Below, piece after piece: positions 15,717-24,135 of a DNA stretch of 28,428 nt. The notes beneath the pieces are model-generated. The model saw nothing but the letters and a program-made list of their open reading frames with translations, was not told the DNA's origin and did no database searches. This DNA comes from DATAYF01 sp036272735. GTDB taxonomy: Bacteria > Chloroflexota > Ktedonobacteria > Ktedonobacterales > Ktedonobacteraceae. Each line of letters opens with the position of its first letter. The first letter of the stretch is position 1. The stretch is from the NCBI GenBank assembly GCA_036272735.1, contig DATAYF010000689.1, positions 1-28,428 on the forward strand, given 5' to 3'. The position numbers and the translations under genes are program-made.

Positions 15717-18431
15717 TTATTCGTAGCGTAGAACTGCTAGCGGGCGGGTGCGGACCGAACCCCAGGCTACAAGCGCCGCCGTCAACATCGCCAATAAAAT
15801 TGAACCGCTGACCAGCGTCACAACAATCCAGGGCGAGATGCTCAAAGTAAGGTTGAATAACAGGCTGCCTAGCAGAGCCACACCGCCAGCAGCCAGCAAC
15901 ATCGCGACTACAGCGCCAATTGCGCCGACGATACCATTCTCGATCAATACTTCGCGCAGGATCGTGCCGCTCGTATAGCCAACCGATTTGAGGATACCCA
16001 GTTCGCGCCTGCGTTCCAGCATTGCCAGAGCTACGGAGTTAGCGATAATCACCACACCGGCGATCATGGAGAGCGAGGCAATAGCGACCAGTATATCCAG
16101 GAAACTCGCGAGCTGTTGCGTAAATGAACCGATCACATCGGCGACGTTCTGCACCGTCGCGTTTGGCGTGATGCGCCCAATTGTATCAAGTGCATGATTG
16201 ATTTGCGCCGGATCAATCTTCATATACGTAATCATTGAGGTTCCAGTTTTCGTCGCGCTTAGCGTATTCACCACGTTTGTCGGAGCAAGCACCATTCCCA
16301 GGTGGCTCACACTGACCGCGCCCGTATAGATGCCAACAATGGTTACCACCTTACGCGCTTTACCATCCGCGCTCATAAAAGTAATCGTGTCGCCTGGTTT
16401 CAGGCTCATCCCAACCGAACCTGTACTCGCTAACTGATCAATAATCACCACATTACTAGAATTCGCATCACTTGCATTCAGGTTACGCCCCTGAGTCAGC
16501 TTGAGTGAAGGCTGGTTAGAAGCCAGGTCATACCCCTCCATAGAACTCATGAAATTGAGGGCTTCCTGCCGATGCGAGCCAGTTGGTAGCACCTGTTGTA
16601 AAGGAGTAGCATTAATGGCAAGCGGGATCACCGGAGAGAAGATATCCTGTTGCGATTGCGAGAGACCGGGAATGGTGTTAAGTTGAGAGTGTAGCGCGGA
16701 CGAGTCAGTGCCCGACGTGACGGTAAGTACGTTATACTGTCCCTGCGAAAACGCCTTCCCAATTTTCGCCTGAAGGTCCTGGCCCAGGGCCACTACCAGA
16801 CCGATAGTAAAGATACCAACAAAGAGGGCTACAATCGTCGTCGTTGTGCGAGTACGCCGTCGCCCGATGTTGCGCAGCGCCAGCCGCATGCTGACCTTCC
16901 AGGATAGCGGCGCAAGCGCGAAGGCTACACCGATGAGTACCACGATGAGCAGAATCACCCCAAACACCGGCAGGAACAGGTAGAGCATGACCGAGGCAAC
17001 GATGCCCGCCAGGACCAGGGCGATAAACCCGAAGGAGAAGCGCTCCGGCACAGGTAGTTTACTCAGGATGAGCACGACCAGGCTGAAGAGGAGGCCCAGC
17101 ACGAGCAGGAAGGCGAAGGCTCCATAGACGACCTCGACACTCAATAACACATTGTTATTCATGATCACAATCGCCAGCGCACAGAAGAGTATAGAGAACA
17201 GCGCCAGCAAGGCCAGCGTCATAGCGGTGCTCCCCACGCTTCGGTGCTCGGTAATCTCGCGGATCACGTTCAAGGGGCGAATGCTTGCGGCCTGTACGAT
17301 AGGCAGCAGGCCAAAGATCAGTGCGCTCCCGAAGCCAATGAGGATACCTCCGGCGATAATCCAGGGATTGAGCACGAAGAGCATGTTGCTGCCAAGATTT
17401 ATCATCAACTGGCGCACGATAGCACTCACACCCGTAGCTGCTGCCGCACCGATCACACCGCCAATCATACCCAGCAAACCAGCCTCCAAACCAAAGAGAG
17501 TATACAGGTCCAGGCGTCGATAGCCAGCGGTCTTGAGCATCGCGATCTCCGTCTTACGGCGTGAGAGTAAGACCTGCATGGTATTGATAATACCGATGCC
17601 ACCGATCAGCAGAGCCAGGAGTCCCGCGATCTCTAGAAACTGGGTAATGCTATCCAGTGAGGACTGCTGCGTTTTCAACACGTCAGCGACCGTCTGCGTC
17701 GAAGCCAGAGGGAACTGCTTGTTGATTGCCTTCGCAGCAGTATTGGCATGAGCCACATTCATGGTTGTCATATCGACCACACTATAGGTCACGTTACTAT
17801 TCGATCTCGTGGATGCGTAATCCTGAGCTGAGATAAGCAGCAGGTTCCCGGCCTGAGAAAAGCTTCCAGCATTGGCGATGACTCCGGCAAGCTTGACATG
17901 TAGCGTGCGACCAGCGCCATCGCTCGTCTTGGTATACACATCAAAGGTATTCCCTACCTTTTTGCCATAGCGATCAAGAAAACTCTGCGTAGCAATCACC
18001 TGGTCATTTGTAAGCAAGCCTGAGACGGTACCGTTGCCCGGAGTGGCAAAGTTTGGCGGCGTGGTGAGTGGATAGTGTGATGGGTTGACCGCCTCAACCG
18101 TGAAGTCTTCGACCGAGGGCGTTGTCGCCTTCAGGCCGCCATTCGCCATGCTAATAGCGGTATAGTCAGAGATGGTGCTGTCGCTCTTCAAGCGATCAAA
18201 GAATGTAAGGTCACTCGTGTGAAGTGGCGTGGTTTGCGCGGTCACCGAAAGGTCGCCGCCGTTGATATCGCGCACATTGGAGGTCAGTGAGGTTTGCAGC
18301 ATGAAGCCGACGAGTTGTAGAGCGACAATTGACATCACACCCACAGCGATACAGAACACCGCCAGGATGGTCCGCTGCCCACTGCGCAGGAGCGAACGGC
18401 TTGTATAGTTGAGATAGAGCGAGGCTTTCAT
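15717..18431 (-). CDS. ABC transporter permease, MacB/FtsX family
   Basis: 904-aa integral membrane protein. The N-terminal helix (RTILAVFCIAVGVMSIVALQLV) is followed by a MacB-type extracytoplasmic domain (about 45-230). Then comes a first FtsX core of three to four helices (about 255-385, starting ITQFLEIAGLLALLIGGIGIINTMQVLLSRRK). A central block of hydrophobic helices (about 400-510) precedes a second FtsX-like unit (LALRNIGRRRTRTTTTIVALFVGIFTIG), another extracytoplasmic domain and a terminal FtsX core (about 765-904). The duplicated layout suggests one chain supplies both halves of the transporter. It is encoded 33 nt behind the ATPase. Family members export peptides, antibiotics or lipoproteins, or act as mechanotransmitters; the substrate here is unknown. 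Confidence 0.92.
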   Translation of the reverse strand: MKASLYLNYTSRSLLRSGQRTILAVFCIAVGVMSIVALQLVGFMLQTSLTSNVRDINGGDLSVTAQTTPLHTSDLTFFDRLKSDSTISDYTAISMANGGLKATTPSVEDFTVEAVNPSHYPLTTPPNFATPGNGTVSGLLTNDQVIATQSFLDRYGKKVGNTFDVYTKTSDGAGRTLHVKLAGVIANAGSFSQAGNLLLISAQDYASTRSNSNVTYSVVDMTTMNVAHANTAAKAINKQFPLASTQTVADVLKTQQSSLDSITQFLEIAGLLALLIGGIGIINTMQVLLSRRKTEIAMLKTAGYRRLDLYTLFGLEAGLLGMIGGVIGAAAATGVSAIVRQLMINLGSNMLFVLNPWIIAGGILIGFGSALIFGLLPIVQAASIRPLNVIREITEHRSVGSTAMTLALLALFSILFCALAIVIMNNNVLLSVEVVYGAFAFLLVLGLLFSLVVLILSKLPVPERFSFGFIALVLAGIVASVMLYLFLPVFGVILLIVVLIGVAFALAPLSWKVSMRLALRNIGRRRTRTTTTIVALFVGIFTIGLVVALGQDLQAKIGKAFSQGQYNVLTVTSGTDSSALHSQLNTIPGLSQSQQDIFSPVIPLAINATPLQQVLPTGSHRQEALNFMSSMEGYDLASNQPSLKLTQGRNLNASDANSSNVVIIDQLASTGSVGMSLKPGDTITFMSADGKARKVVTIVGIYTGAVSVSHLGMVLAPTNVVNTLSATKTGTSMITYMKIDPAQINHALDTIGRITPNATVQNVADVIGSFTQQLASFLDILVAIASLSMIAGVVIIANSVALAMLERRRELGILKSVGYTSGTILREVLIENGIVGAIGAVVAMLLAAGGVALLGSLLFNLTLSISPWIVVTLVSGSILLAMLTAALVAWGSVRTRPLAVLRYE

Positions 18432-18464
18432 ATACGATGCTCCTTCTTGAGAGGTTGCGTAGTG

Positions 18465-19214
18465 TTACTGCGTAATTTTGTCATTGGAGATATCTATTGC
18501 GGCGGTGTTGCCATCGACGATACGAATAGCGCGGTCCGCGCGCGAAGCGACGACCGGGTCATGGGTCGCAATGATAAAGGTCTTGCCGGTCTGTTCGCGT
18601 AGCTCGGTGATGAGCTTGAGCACGTTTTCGCCGTTGCGTGCATCCAGGTTGCCTGTAGGTTCGTCCGCGACGACAAAAGCGGGATCGGTCGCCAGGGCAC
18701 GGGCGATGGCAACGCGCTGCTGCTCACCGCCAGAAAGCTGACTGGGACGATGCCCAAGGCGATGTGAGAGACCAACCAGGCTGAGAAGCTCACGTGCCCG
18801 TGCAGAGGGCGAGCCTTTATGCTTACCCACGTAGAGCGGTACTTCGACGTTCTCCTGCGCGGTCAAAGTCGGGATGAGGTTGAACGCCTGGAAAACCATG
18901 CCAATCTTAGTATTGCGCACAACCGCTAGCTTGCCTTCGGTCATGCGTGTAATATCCACGCCATCAATCAGGACCTTGCCTGTGGTTGGGTTGTCCAGTC
19001 CGGCGATAATACCCAGCAAGGTACTTTTCCCCGAACCAGAGGGGCCAACGATGGAGACAAATTCTCCACTCATGATCTGGAAATTGATACCTTTTAGAAT
19101 TTCGATACGCTCGTGCCCCAGAGGTAGATTCTTCGTTATGTTTTGTACGTCCATTACTATTTTTGTCGCTGGCTTCTGTGGCTGTTCTGTTACGAGATTC
19201 GCGTCCGTTGACAT
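18465..19214 (-). CDS. ABC transporter ATP-binding protein, MacB/LolD type
   Basis: 249-aa ATPase that drives the adjacent permease. Walker A GPSGSGKST is at 57-65, the Q-loop Gln110 in MVFQAFNL, the signature LSGGEQQRVAIARAL from residue 160, Walker B FVVADEPTGNLD from 180, and the switch His218 in IATHD. The layout fits the LolD/MacB subfamily, including the DEPTGNLD segment. The start is ATG at 19214 with AAAGGAG at 7-nt spacing. It is the first gene of the two-gene exporter operon. No strong promoter could be assigned in the 150 nt upstream; the MITE at 19373-19494 lies just beyond. Confidence 0.95.
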   Translation of the reverse strand: MSTDANLVTEQPQKPATKIVMDVQNITKNLPLGHERIEILKGINFQIMSGEFVSIVGPSGSGKSTLLGIIAGLDNPTTGKVLIDGVDITRMTEGKLAVVRNTKIGMVFQAFNLIPTLTAQENVEVPLYVGKHKGSPSARARELLSLVGLSHRLGHRPSQLSGGEQQRVAIARALATDPAFVVADEPTGNLDARNGENVLKLITELREQTGKTFIIATHDPVVASRADRAIRIVDGNTAAIDISNDKITQ

Positions 19215-19364
19215 GGCTTGCTCCTTTGCTTTGGTCCTTCTACTGCAGTTTTCCTAGAAACTGCGCATCAATTACTTGACTCAAGAATAGTTCGAAATGC
19301 CATGTGTTGTTACGCGTCTGTGGTTGTGTTTGTGATGAGACTTTAGACGGAGATAAGACTCGCT

Positions 19365-19502
19365 AAAAGTCTGGCTCTTACACAATTTAGGTGGTAAGCA
19401 CATCAATAGAACAATGAGAAGCAATTCTTTGTGCTCAAAAACGCGAGGAGCTTTCAAAAACAAGCTCATCCTTCACCTAAATTGTGTAAGAGCCAAAAGT
19501 CT
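19365..19502. mobile_element. 122-bp MITE with 21-bp inverted repeats and 8-bp target duplication
   Basis: The element spans 19373-19494. The left end (19373-19393, beginning GGCTCTTACACAATTTAGG) and the right end (19474-19494) are exact reverse complements over 21 nt. Both sides carry the same 8 bp AAAAGTCT (19365-19372 and 19495-19502), a clear target-site duplication. The 80-nt interior has no credible gene, so it is non-autonomous. The GGCTCTT start and 8-bp duplication fit the ISL3 family of transposases, which is an inference. It sits between the ABC operon and the kinase terminator and may affect transcription of the exporter. Confidence 0.82.
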
Positions 19503-19594
19503 TGCCTGGCCTTATGAGGTCCAGTACTACAGGTCATTAACCGCCTTTGTCCAGAAGTCTCAGCGCGTTTGGCGCACAGCCGAAGGAGATGAAA

Positions 19595-19653
19595 TTGATA
19601 CATAGAAATTCCTGTATGGATCGCCGATCCATACAGGAATTTCTATGTATCAA
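19595..19653 (-). terminator. 59-nt perfect palindrome downstream of the membrane kinase gene
   Basis: Two 29-nt arms are exactly complementary around a single C (outer end TTGATACATAGAAATTCC). It begins 47 nt beyond the stop of the kinase gene at 19700, on its downstream side. The flank on the minus strand has only a weak AATTTC tail. It matches the 13312-13370 palindrome in length and core sequence, with differences compensated between arms. Confidence 0.65.
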
Positions 19654-19699
19654 CCAACTGTGTTATGAGTAGAGAGGAAATACAGTCTTATATGCTGCA

Positions 19700-21313
19700 C
19701 TAATGCCCGTGGGTCGCCAATAGCAGTATAATAATCAGCACGAGGATTACCGCAATAGCGATGGCCACGACTATTTTGACGTTCATGGATGAAAGCATAA
19801 CGTGCTGGTTTTCACCTGGCGCTTGTGGAGTGCGGTTGATGGTCCCTATGCTATTGGTCCCTGGTGGTGTCTGCGTGATGGCAGTTGTGGACTTTTGTGG
19901 AGGCATAACTGCTTGCTGTGGACCAGATGTCTTGAGCCCTGGCATACCCGGAGTGAACCTGGACATGGGTGGGTTTGCCGATGGTGGCTGAGGATAGGTA
20001 ACGTAACGCGCCTGGCCCTGTTCTTTGTATGCCATGTGTGGCGTCGAGTCGGTCGGATTATTTTGCGTCGTCGGGTGGGCGTTGGATGGGGAGCTTGCTG
20101 GATTGGTACTGGTACGTCCCAGGGCCAGCCCACATCGTTGACAAAAAGCTGCCCGCGCTGCCAGTTGCGCATGACAGCGTGGACAATGTTGGGTCGCAAC
20201 CGCTGGCTCCTGCGCCTGCGCGCTGCCCTGGTTTTGCTGCTCTCTAGCGGCTTGGATGGCCTCGAAGCGTTCCGGTAAATTTGGTTCCGTGGCGTATGGA
20301 CCTGCACTGTGAGGCTCGCCTGGCGTTTGAGGTGGGGGTGGCAAGGCTGCGAGGACGCGCTTCAATTCGTTTGCGAAGTCCGCCACAAACTGGTAGCGAT
20401 CCTTTGGTTTCATTGCCATGGCACGCTGAATGGTCTGGTTCAAATATTTCAGCAGTTCGGGCGGCACTGTGCCGAGCTGCGCTACGTGCTTGAGGTGACG
20501 CGGAGCTGGCTTCCCCGGTTTTGTCACTCCCAGCCTGAATTGTCGTAGCTCGTTGCCTTGCGGCGCATTTTCGGGTGGGTTGTTCGCCAGGCATTCTTGT
20601 AGCGAAGGGAGCGACGGTTGGCGCTGCTGAAGGAGTTGATTGCGCGCCGATACGCTGGGAGGTTCGTGGCCGGTAAGCGCGAAATACAGTGTACCTCCTA
20701 ACGCGTAAACGTCGGAACGTGCATCGGTTCCGGTTCCTCCGGGGTATTGTTCTGGTGGAGCGTACCCTGGTGTGCCCTGGTGACGAATGAAAAAGAGTGT
20801 TCTTGCTCCATCCGCTACAGCTTTCGCGTTCCCCAGATCAACCAGCACAGCCGTCCCATTTGACATGATGCGAATGTTATCCGGCTTGATATCTCGATGG
20901 ATGACGATTGGATGCTGATTGTGCAAAAATGTGACAGCATCGCAGATGGCAAGCATCCATTGGAGCACCTGGGCAATAGGTATGACCTCGTTGCGCTGCC
21001 GTATCACACGCAACAGGTCGGTCAGGTCGTGTCCCTCAATGTAGTCGAGCACGACATAGTAGTGTTCTCGCTCCATGAAGGCATCCAGAAACGCTGGAAT
21101 GTTGGGGTGGTGCAATTGGCTGAGCAACTTCGCCTCGTGGTTAAGCTGCTCCTGCCCGCTTGTTCCTGTCACTAAATATTCTTTAACCGCACATGGCTTG
21201 TTTGTTCCGATATCGACAGCGAGGTAAACGTGTCCAAACCCACCACTGCCCAGCACGCGCTCGATACGATAGCGTCCGTGCACCACTGTACCTGATGGGA
21301 TTGTTTCTATCAT
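19700..21313 (-). CDS. Membrane-anchored Ser/Thr protein kinase with zinc ribbon
   Basis: 537-aa Hanks-type kinase with a C-terminal membrane anchor. The kinase domain (about 15-320) has LGSGGFGHVY (21-30), Lys44 in CAVKEYL, HRDIKPDN (139-146), DLG in place of DFG (159-161), and GTPGYAPPEQ (180-189). A four-Cys zinc ribbon follows (C377, C380, C391, C394). Then comes a Pro/Thr/Gln-rich linker of about 110 residues, and one transmembrane helix (513-532) with only a short ATHGH tail outside. It therefore has no extracellular sensor domain. ATG at 21313 is used because AAGGA lies 8 nt upstream; a longer reading frame to 21382 has no ribosome site. Driven by a near-consensus promoter at 21400-21428. 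Target unknown. Confidence 0.92.
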   Translation of the reverse strand: MIETIPSGTVVHGRYRIERVLGSGGFGHVYLAVDIGTNKPCAVKEYLVTGTSGQEQLNHEAKLLSQLHHPNIPAFLDAFMEREHYYVVLDYIEGHDLTDLLRVIRQRNEVIPIAQVLQWMLAICDAVTFLHNQHPIVIHRDIKPDNIRIMSNGTAVLVDLGNAKAVADGARTLFFIRHQGTPGYAPPEQYPGGTGTDARSDVYALGGTLYFALTGHEPPSVSARNQLLQQRQPSLPSLQECLANNPPENAPQGNELRQFRLGVTKPGKPAPRHLKHVAQLGTVPPELLKYLNQTIQRAMAMKPKDRYQFVADFANELKRVLAALPPPPQTPGEPHSAGPYATEPNLPERFEAIQAAREQQNQGSAQAQEPAVATQHCPRCHAQLAARAAFCQRCGLALGRTSTNPASSPSNAHPTTQNNPTDSTPHMAYKEQGQARYVTYPQPPSANPPMSRFTPGMPGLKTSGPQQAVMPPQKSTTAITQTPPGTNSIGTINRTPQAPGENQHVMLSSMNVKIVVAIAIAVILVLIIILLLATHGH

Positions 21314-21399
21314 CTTCGGTTTCCTTATTTTCAGTATCTGTGAGCCAATGGCACAACAAATCGATCTCGAACCGCCTACCACGCTTTGTTACGAGAAAG

Positions 21400-21428
21400 A
21401 GTATACACGAACGCATGGAAAAGGTCAA
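21400..21428 (-). promoter_or_regulatory. Near-consensus promoter of the membrane kinase gene
   Basis: On the minus strand, TTGACC (5/6) and TATACT (5/6) are separated by exactly 17 nt. The expected start near 21393 gives a leader of about 80 nt. This is one of the two best SigA-type promoters in the window. Confidence 0.72.
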
Positions 21429-21545
21429 TTGACTCTACATCGGAGATTTTTACACGTTAAGACGCTTTCCGATACCCCTCATGGGTAATGCCAGCCTGGT
21501 AAATCTTGTGGAGAGACGATCTCCACTGTACTTACGGGCTAGGAC

Positions 21546-21574
21546 TAGACGCAGACGCTGTACCGTATGATAAT
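21546..21574 (+). promoter_or_regulatory. Candidate promoter of the deacetylase gene
   Basis: TAGACG (4/6) and GATAAT (5/6) with 17-nt spacing lie 47 nt before the deacetylase ATG. An overlapping TATGAT at 21566 is an alternative -10. It lies in the divergent region shared with the membrane kinase promoter. Confidence 0.38.
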
Positions 21575-21621
21575 GGAACGTGTGAGTGCTTTGCCGTCAG
21601 CTTTGAAAGGACTTTCTTACT

Positions 21622-22761
21622 ATGCCGCGCGTTCGCTCTGGACTGGTTTTTGATCCACGCTTCTTACTACATGATACTGGTACTGAATCGACGGTCGTGA
21701 CGCGTTCCGGCTCGTTCGAGCTATCTGCCGAACCTCATCCTTCCGCTGCATCCATCACCCGACGCATCAAAGAATTTCTAGATGGAGTAGGACTCACTGC
21801 TCAGATGTTTCCTGTGCCTGCTCGTGCTGCCACTGAAAATGAGCTAGCAACGTATCATACCCATGATTACATCGCTGGTATTCGCGCTTGTGCTGGCGGT
21901 GGCCCTAAGCGTGGTCCCTGGGGTGAGGTCGATGAAGAAACGGTCCTCAGCCCTGAATCATTCGAGGCTGCTCTCTATGCGGCTGGTGGGGCCATGAATG
22001 CAGTGAGTGCTGTTATGGATAGAACTGTGCACAACGCTTACGCACTCCTGCGTCCTCCTTGCCATCATGCTACGCGCAATCAAGCTCTTGGCTTTTGCAT
22101 CTTTAATAATACGGTACTAGCGGCTCAGCATGCTCGTAATGCGTATGGCCTGGAACGCATCATGATTATTGATTGGGACGTACATCATGGCAATGGGACG
22201 CAAGATGCTTTCTATGGTGATGCTGGTGTGCTCTTTGTCTCGCTTCACCAGCAAAACTGGTTTCCCCACTTGTCAGGAGCGCTAGAGCAGGTTGGTGCTG
22301 GCGCTGGCGCTGGTTATACCGTCAATATCCCCTTGCCGCCGGGTACCGGAGACAAAGGCTACCTGGCTGCGTTCGCGCAGATTGTCCTCCCGATTGGCTT
22401 GCAGTTTCAGCCACAATTGATTATCCTCACTGCTGGTCAGGATGCAAGCTGGTTAGATCCACTCGCGCGCATGATGATAACTATGGATGGTTATCGGCAG
22501 ATGGCGCAGTTAATGGTCGACCTGGCGGAAGAGGTTTGCGCCGGTCGTTTGGTCATGTTACAAGCTGGTGGTTATAGTGCGCCATACGTGCCGTATTGCA
22601 CGGTAGCGGCTGTTGAACCGCTGGTTGGTGCTGACCTTGGGATTGTCGACCTATATGACAATGCACCAGAACTCGAACGATGCCAGACGATCTTCTCGCG
22701 CGATACGCAAGAGGCGCTCACCGCCGCACGCTCCTGGCACCGCCGCTTCTGGAAACTTTGA
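21622..22761 (+). CDS. Class II histone deacetylase-like protein
   Basis: 379-aa arginase-deacetylase fold enzyme of the HDAC/acetoin utilisation/acetylpolyamine amidohydrolase superfamily, a zinc-dependent amide hydrolase. Seen: the N-terminal DPRFLLHDTG; the His pair in RPPCHHA (His148, His149); zinc ligands Asp186 and His188 in DWDVHHGNGTQ and Asp274 in AGQDASWLDPLARMMIT; and the catalytic-site Tyr318 in QAGGYS. All catalytic and metal residues are present. One oddity is Cys147 where family members usually have Gly (RPPGHH). The start is ATG with AAAGGA at 10-nt spacing. It is divergent from the membrane kinase and appears monocistronic. The substrate could be an acetylated protein, polyamine or other amide. 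Confidence 0.92.
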   Translation: MPRVRSGLVFDPRFLLHDTGTESTVVTRSGSFELSAEPHPSAASITRRIKEFLDGVGLTAQMFPVPARAATENELATYHTHDYIAGIRACAGGGPKRGPWGEVDEETVLSPESFEAALYAAGGAMNAVSAVMDRTVHNAYALLRPPCHHATRNQALGFCIFNNTVLAAQHARNAYGLERIMIIDWDVHHGNGTQDAFYGDAGVLFVSLHQQNWFPHLSGALEQVGAGAGAGYTVNIPLPPGTGDKGYLAAFAQIVLPIGLQFQPQLIILTAGQDASWLDPLARMMITMDGYRQMAQLMVDLAEEVCAGRLVMLQAGGYSAPYVPYCTVAAVEPLVGADLGIVDLYDNAPELERCQTIFSRDTQEALTAARSWHRRFWKL

Positions 22762-23095
22762 TCGATGGATAGCGCACACCTTTGCAAATATAATCGATGT
22801 CCATCAATTTAGTGGCTTCTCCCTTCTCGCTGCCTGGGACGGCAAAGATAATATCACAAATAGAGCGAATATAACAGTTTTGAACAGAATCCCACGCTAA
22901 ATATAACAAAACGAGCTTGCTTTTAGCCGTAAAATCACTATACTTACTCTCAATACGAAGCCATTTTCCTATAGCCTCAACAAGTCATGAAGCAACAAAA
23001 TTGTAATCAGAGGCTCATCATGTGCTCCAGGCTCAGTAGTATGTTGAATAACCCTTCGTGATGTACACCAGGAGGAATATTTCTAGGAGGTAGAT
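22762..23095. other. Intergenic region after the deacetylase gene
   Basis: 334 nt, AT-rich, without a supportable gene. No clear terminator follows the deacetylase. It holds a candidate promoter at 22917-22944 and two Shine-Dalgarno-like AGGAGG/GGAGGA motifs just before the next ATG. Confidence 0.6.
22917..22944 (+). promoter_or_regulatory. Candidate promoter of the small Cys-rich protein gene
   Basis: TTGCTT and TATACT (5/6) with 16-nt spacing. The predicted leader is about 145 nt before the ATG at 23096. Confidence 0.4.
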
Positions 23096-23440
23096 ATGCA
23101 GCTACTCGATGTAGGTATGCGATTAGAAGATCGGCTAAAAATTTGTCTGTTGTCTTTGACGAGTAGGTATCCCACGCACGTTATAGACATGAACGAGGCC
23201 GTGCTGGGATCGCAATGTCTCGGTTGTAAAGGCTGGCTTGCGCCAGACATGATTGAACTCCTAGAGCAGACTGCACCAAAGCTGTTGCAAGCCATGTCGT
23301 GCCTGGTAGTCGATTGCCAGAGAGCTGAAATTTATCTTATCGACTACACAGAAGCAATCCCTGCTTTTATGATTCACTGCCGTGGGCATATCCCTCATTG
23401 TGAGGGCAATATGATTTCGCGCCAAAGGGGACCAAAATAA
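23096..23440 (+). CDS. Small Cys/His-rich protein of unknown function
   Basis: 114 aa, not recognised. It is supported by an excellent ribosome site (AGGAGG, 5 nt before ATG), with a second GGAGGA about 15 nt further up, and by an isolated intergenic position. It has seven Cys (17, 41, 44, 69, 74, 95, 102). C41 and C44 form a CLGC knuckle, and the C-terminal part has H94, C95, H98, H101 and C102, so zinc binding is plausible. No signal peptide or membrane helix was seen. It could be a small regulator, but nothing in the sequence assigns a role. Confidence 0.65.
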   Translation: MQLLDVGMRLEDRLKICLLSLTSRYPTHVIDMNEAVLGSQCLGCKGWLAPDMIELLEQTAPKLLQAMSCLVVDCQRAEIYLIDYTEAIPAFMIHCRGHIPHCEGNMISRQRGPK

Positions 23441-23452
23441 TGTATAATGAAA

Positions 23453-23477
23453 GTGCATGAGATGCACATGCCTTTTT
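23453..23477 (+). terminator. Weak hairpin with short U-run after the Cys-rich gene
   Basis: GTGCAT and ATGCAC form a 6-bp stem with a GAG loop, followed after five nt by TTTTT. It lies 13 nt past the stop codon. The stem is short, and a TATAAT at 23443-23448 immediately before it could instead make this the leader of the next gene. Confidence 0.35.
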
Positions 23478-23646
23478 CATTTTTCATGCACGCATTTTAA
23501 TATAGCCATTAGTTTCGCGATTTGCGAATTAATGTCTATACATTACTGTCCTGTAGTTTTCCGCATGCCAGAGATGCATCTTTTGCGTTTTTATCGGAAT
23601 CCATGAGGTAGTTCAGTGGCACTCGACCAAATGGAGGAGCACAAGC

Positions 23647-24135
23647 ATGCAAAGAACATCGTCCCCGCGTAGAGTAAAGACCTCTGTCAGTCATCTTCAA
23701 GAAAACGATGCCGAGGTTCTACATTTCTCCTTGCAAGGATTACTACCTTCTGGACATATACTCGCCCTCAATACGCAAATCGGCACGCTTGCACACCTCG
23801 CCTGTGAGCAGAACTTTCCCCACATGTTACTGGAACAGCAATTTACCAGTAGCGAAATTTGTGTCTTGCTGCCATTGCTGCAAGCCTACCCCTACTATTG
23901 TCCCTACGAGGTGCTCCTGACCAGTTTTAGCACTGGGCAGGTAATCGAAGCCACCATCACGCGCTATCGGCAACGTCTACAAGAGGCACAAGCGGCAGGC
24001 ATTTGGGAAGCCGAGATGCGGCCCGTGCGCAATGTGCTCTCGCGTACGCGTCTCAAAACGCGCACCTTTGGCATTGAGATTGCGTCTATTCTCGAAACTG
24101 GCTGTATCCTAACGGGTACGCCCAATTATTCATAG
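23647..24135 (+). CDS. Hypothetical protein, 162 aa
   Basis: Not recognised. It is supported by a strong ribosome site (GGAGGAG, 7 nt before ATG) and a hairpin 25 nt after its stop. The N-terminus is basic (QRTSSPRRVKTS). The middle is predicted mixed alpha/beta (VLHFSLQGLLPSGHILALNT; ICVLLPLLQAYPYYCPYEVLL), followed by a likely helix (ITRYRQRLQEAQAAGIWEAE) and a basic segment (NVLSRTRLKTRTFGIEI). There is no signal peptide or convincing membrane helix. A TTCGC-GATTT-GCGAA dyad at 23514-23528 upstream could be an operator. Function cannot be assigned. Confidence 0.65.
   Translation: MQRTSSPRRVKTSVSHLQENDAEVLHFSLQGLLPSGHILALNTQIGTLAHLACEQNFPHMLLEQQFTSSEICVLLPLLQAYPYYCPYEVLLTSFSTGQVIEATITRYRQRLQEAQAAGIWEAEMRPVRNVLSRTRLKTRTFGIEIASILETGCILTGTPNYS

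Larger units (their letters stand above)
19215..19699. other. Intergenic region between the ABC and kinase operons
   Basis: 485 nt without a supportable gene. It holds the leader and promoter region of the ABC ATPase (19215-19300), the MITE (19373-19494), a stretch of about 90 nt with no recognisable signal, and the long palindrome at 19595-19653. Short reading frames across the MITE lack ribosome sites and are not real genes. Confidence 0.7.

Noticed and set aside
19281..19605. Two short frames (62 and 63 aa) across the MITE
   Set aside because: They run through the terminal inverted repeats, have no ribosome site, and do not resemble a transposase.
23443..23448. Perfect TATAAT just after the 114-aa gene as a promoter
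   Set aside because: No -35-like hexamer lies 16-18 nt upstream and there is no TGn extension. It is followed at once by a small hairpin, so it is left unassigned.
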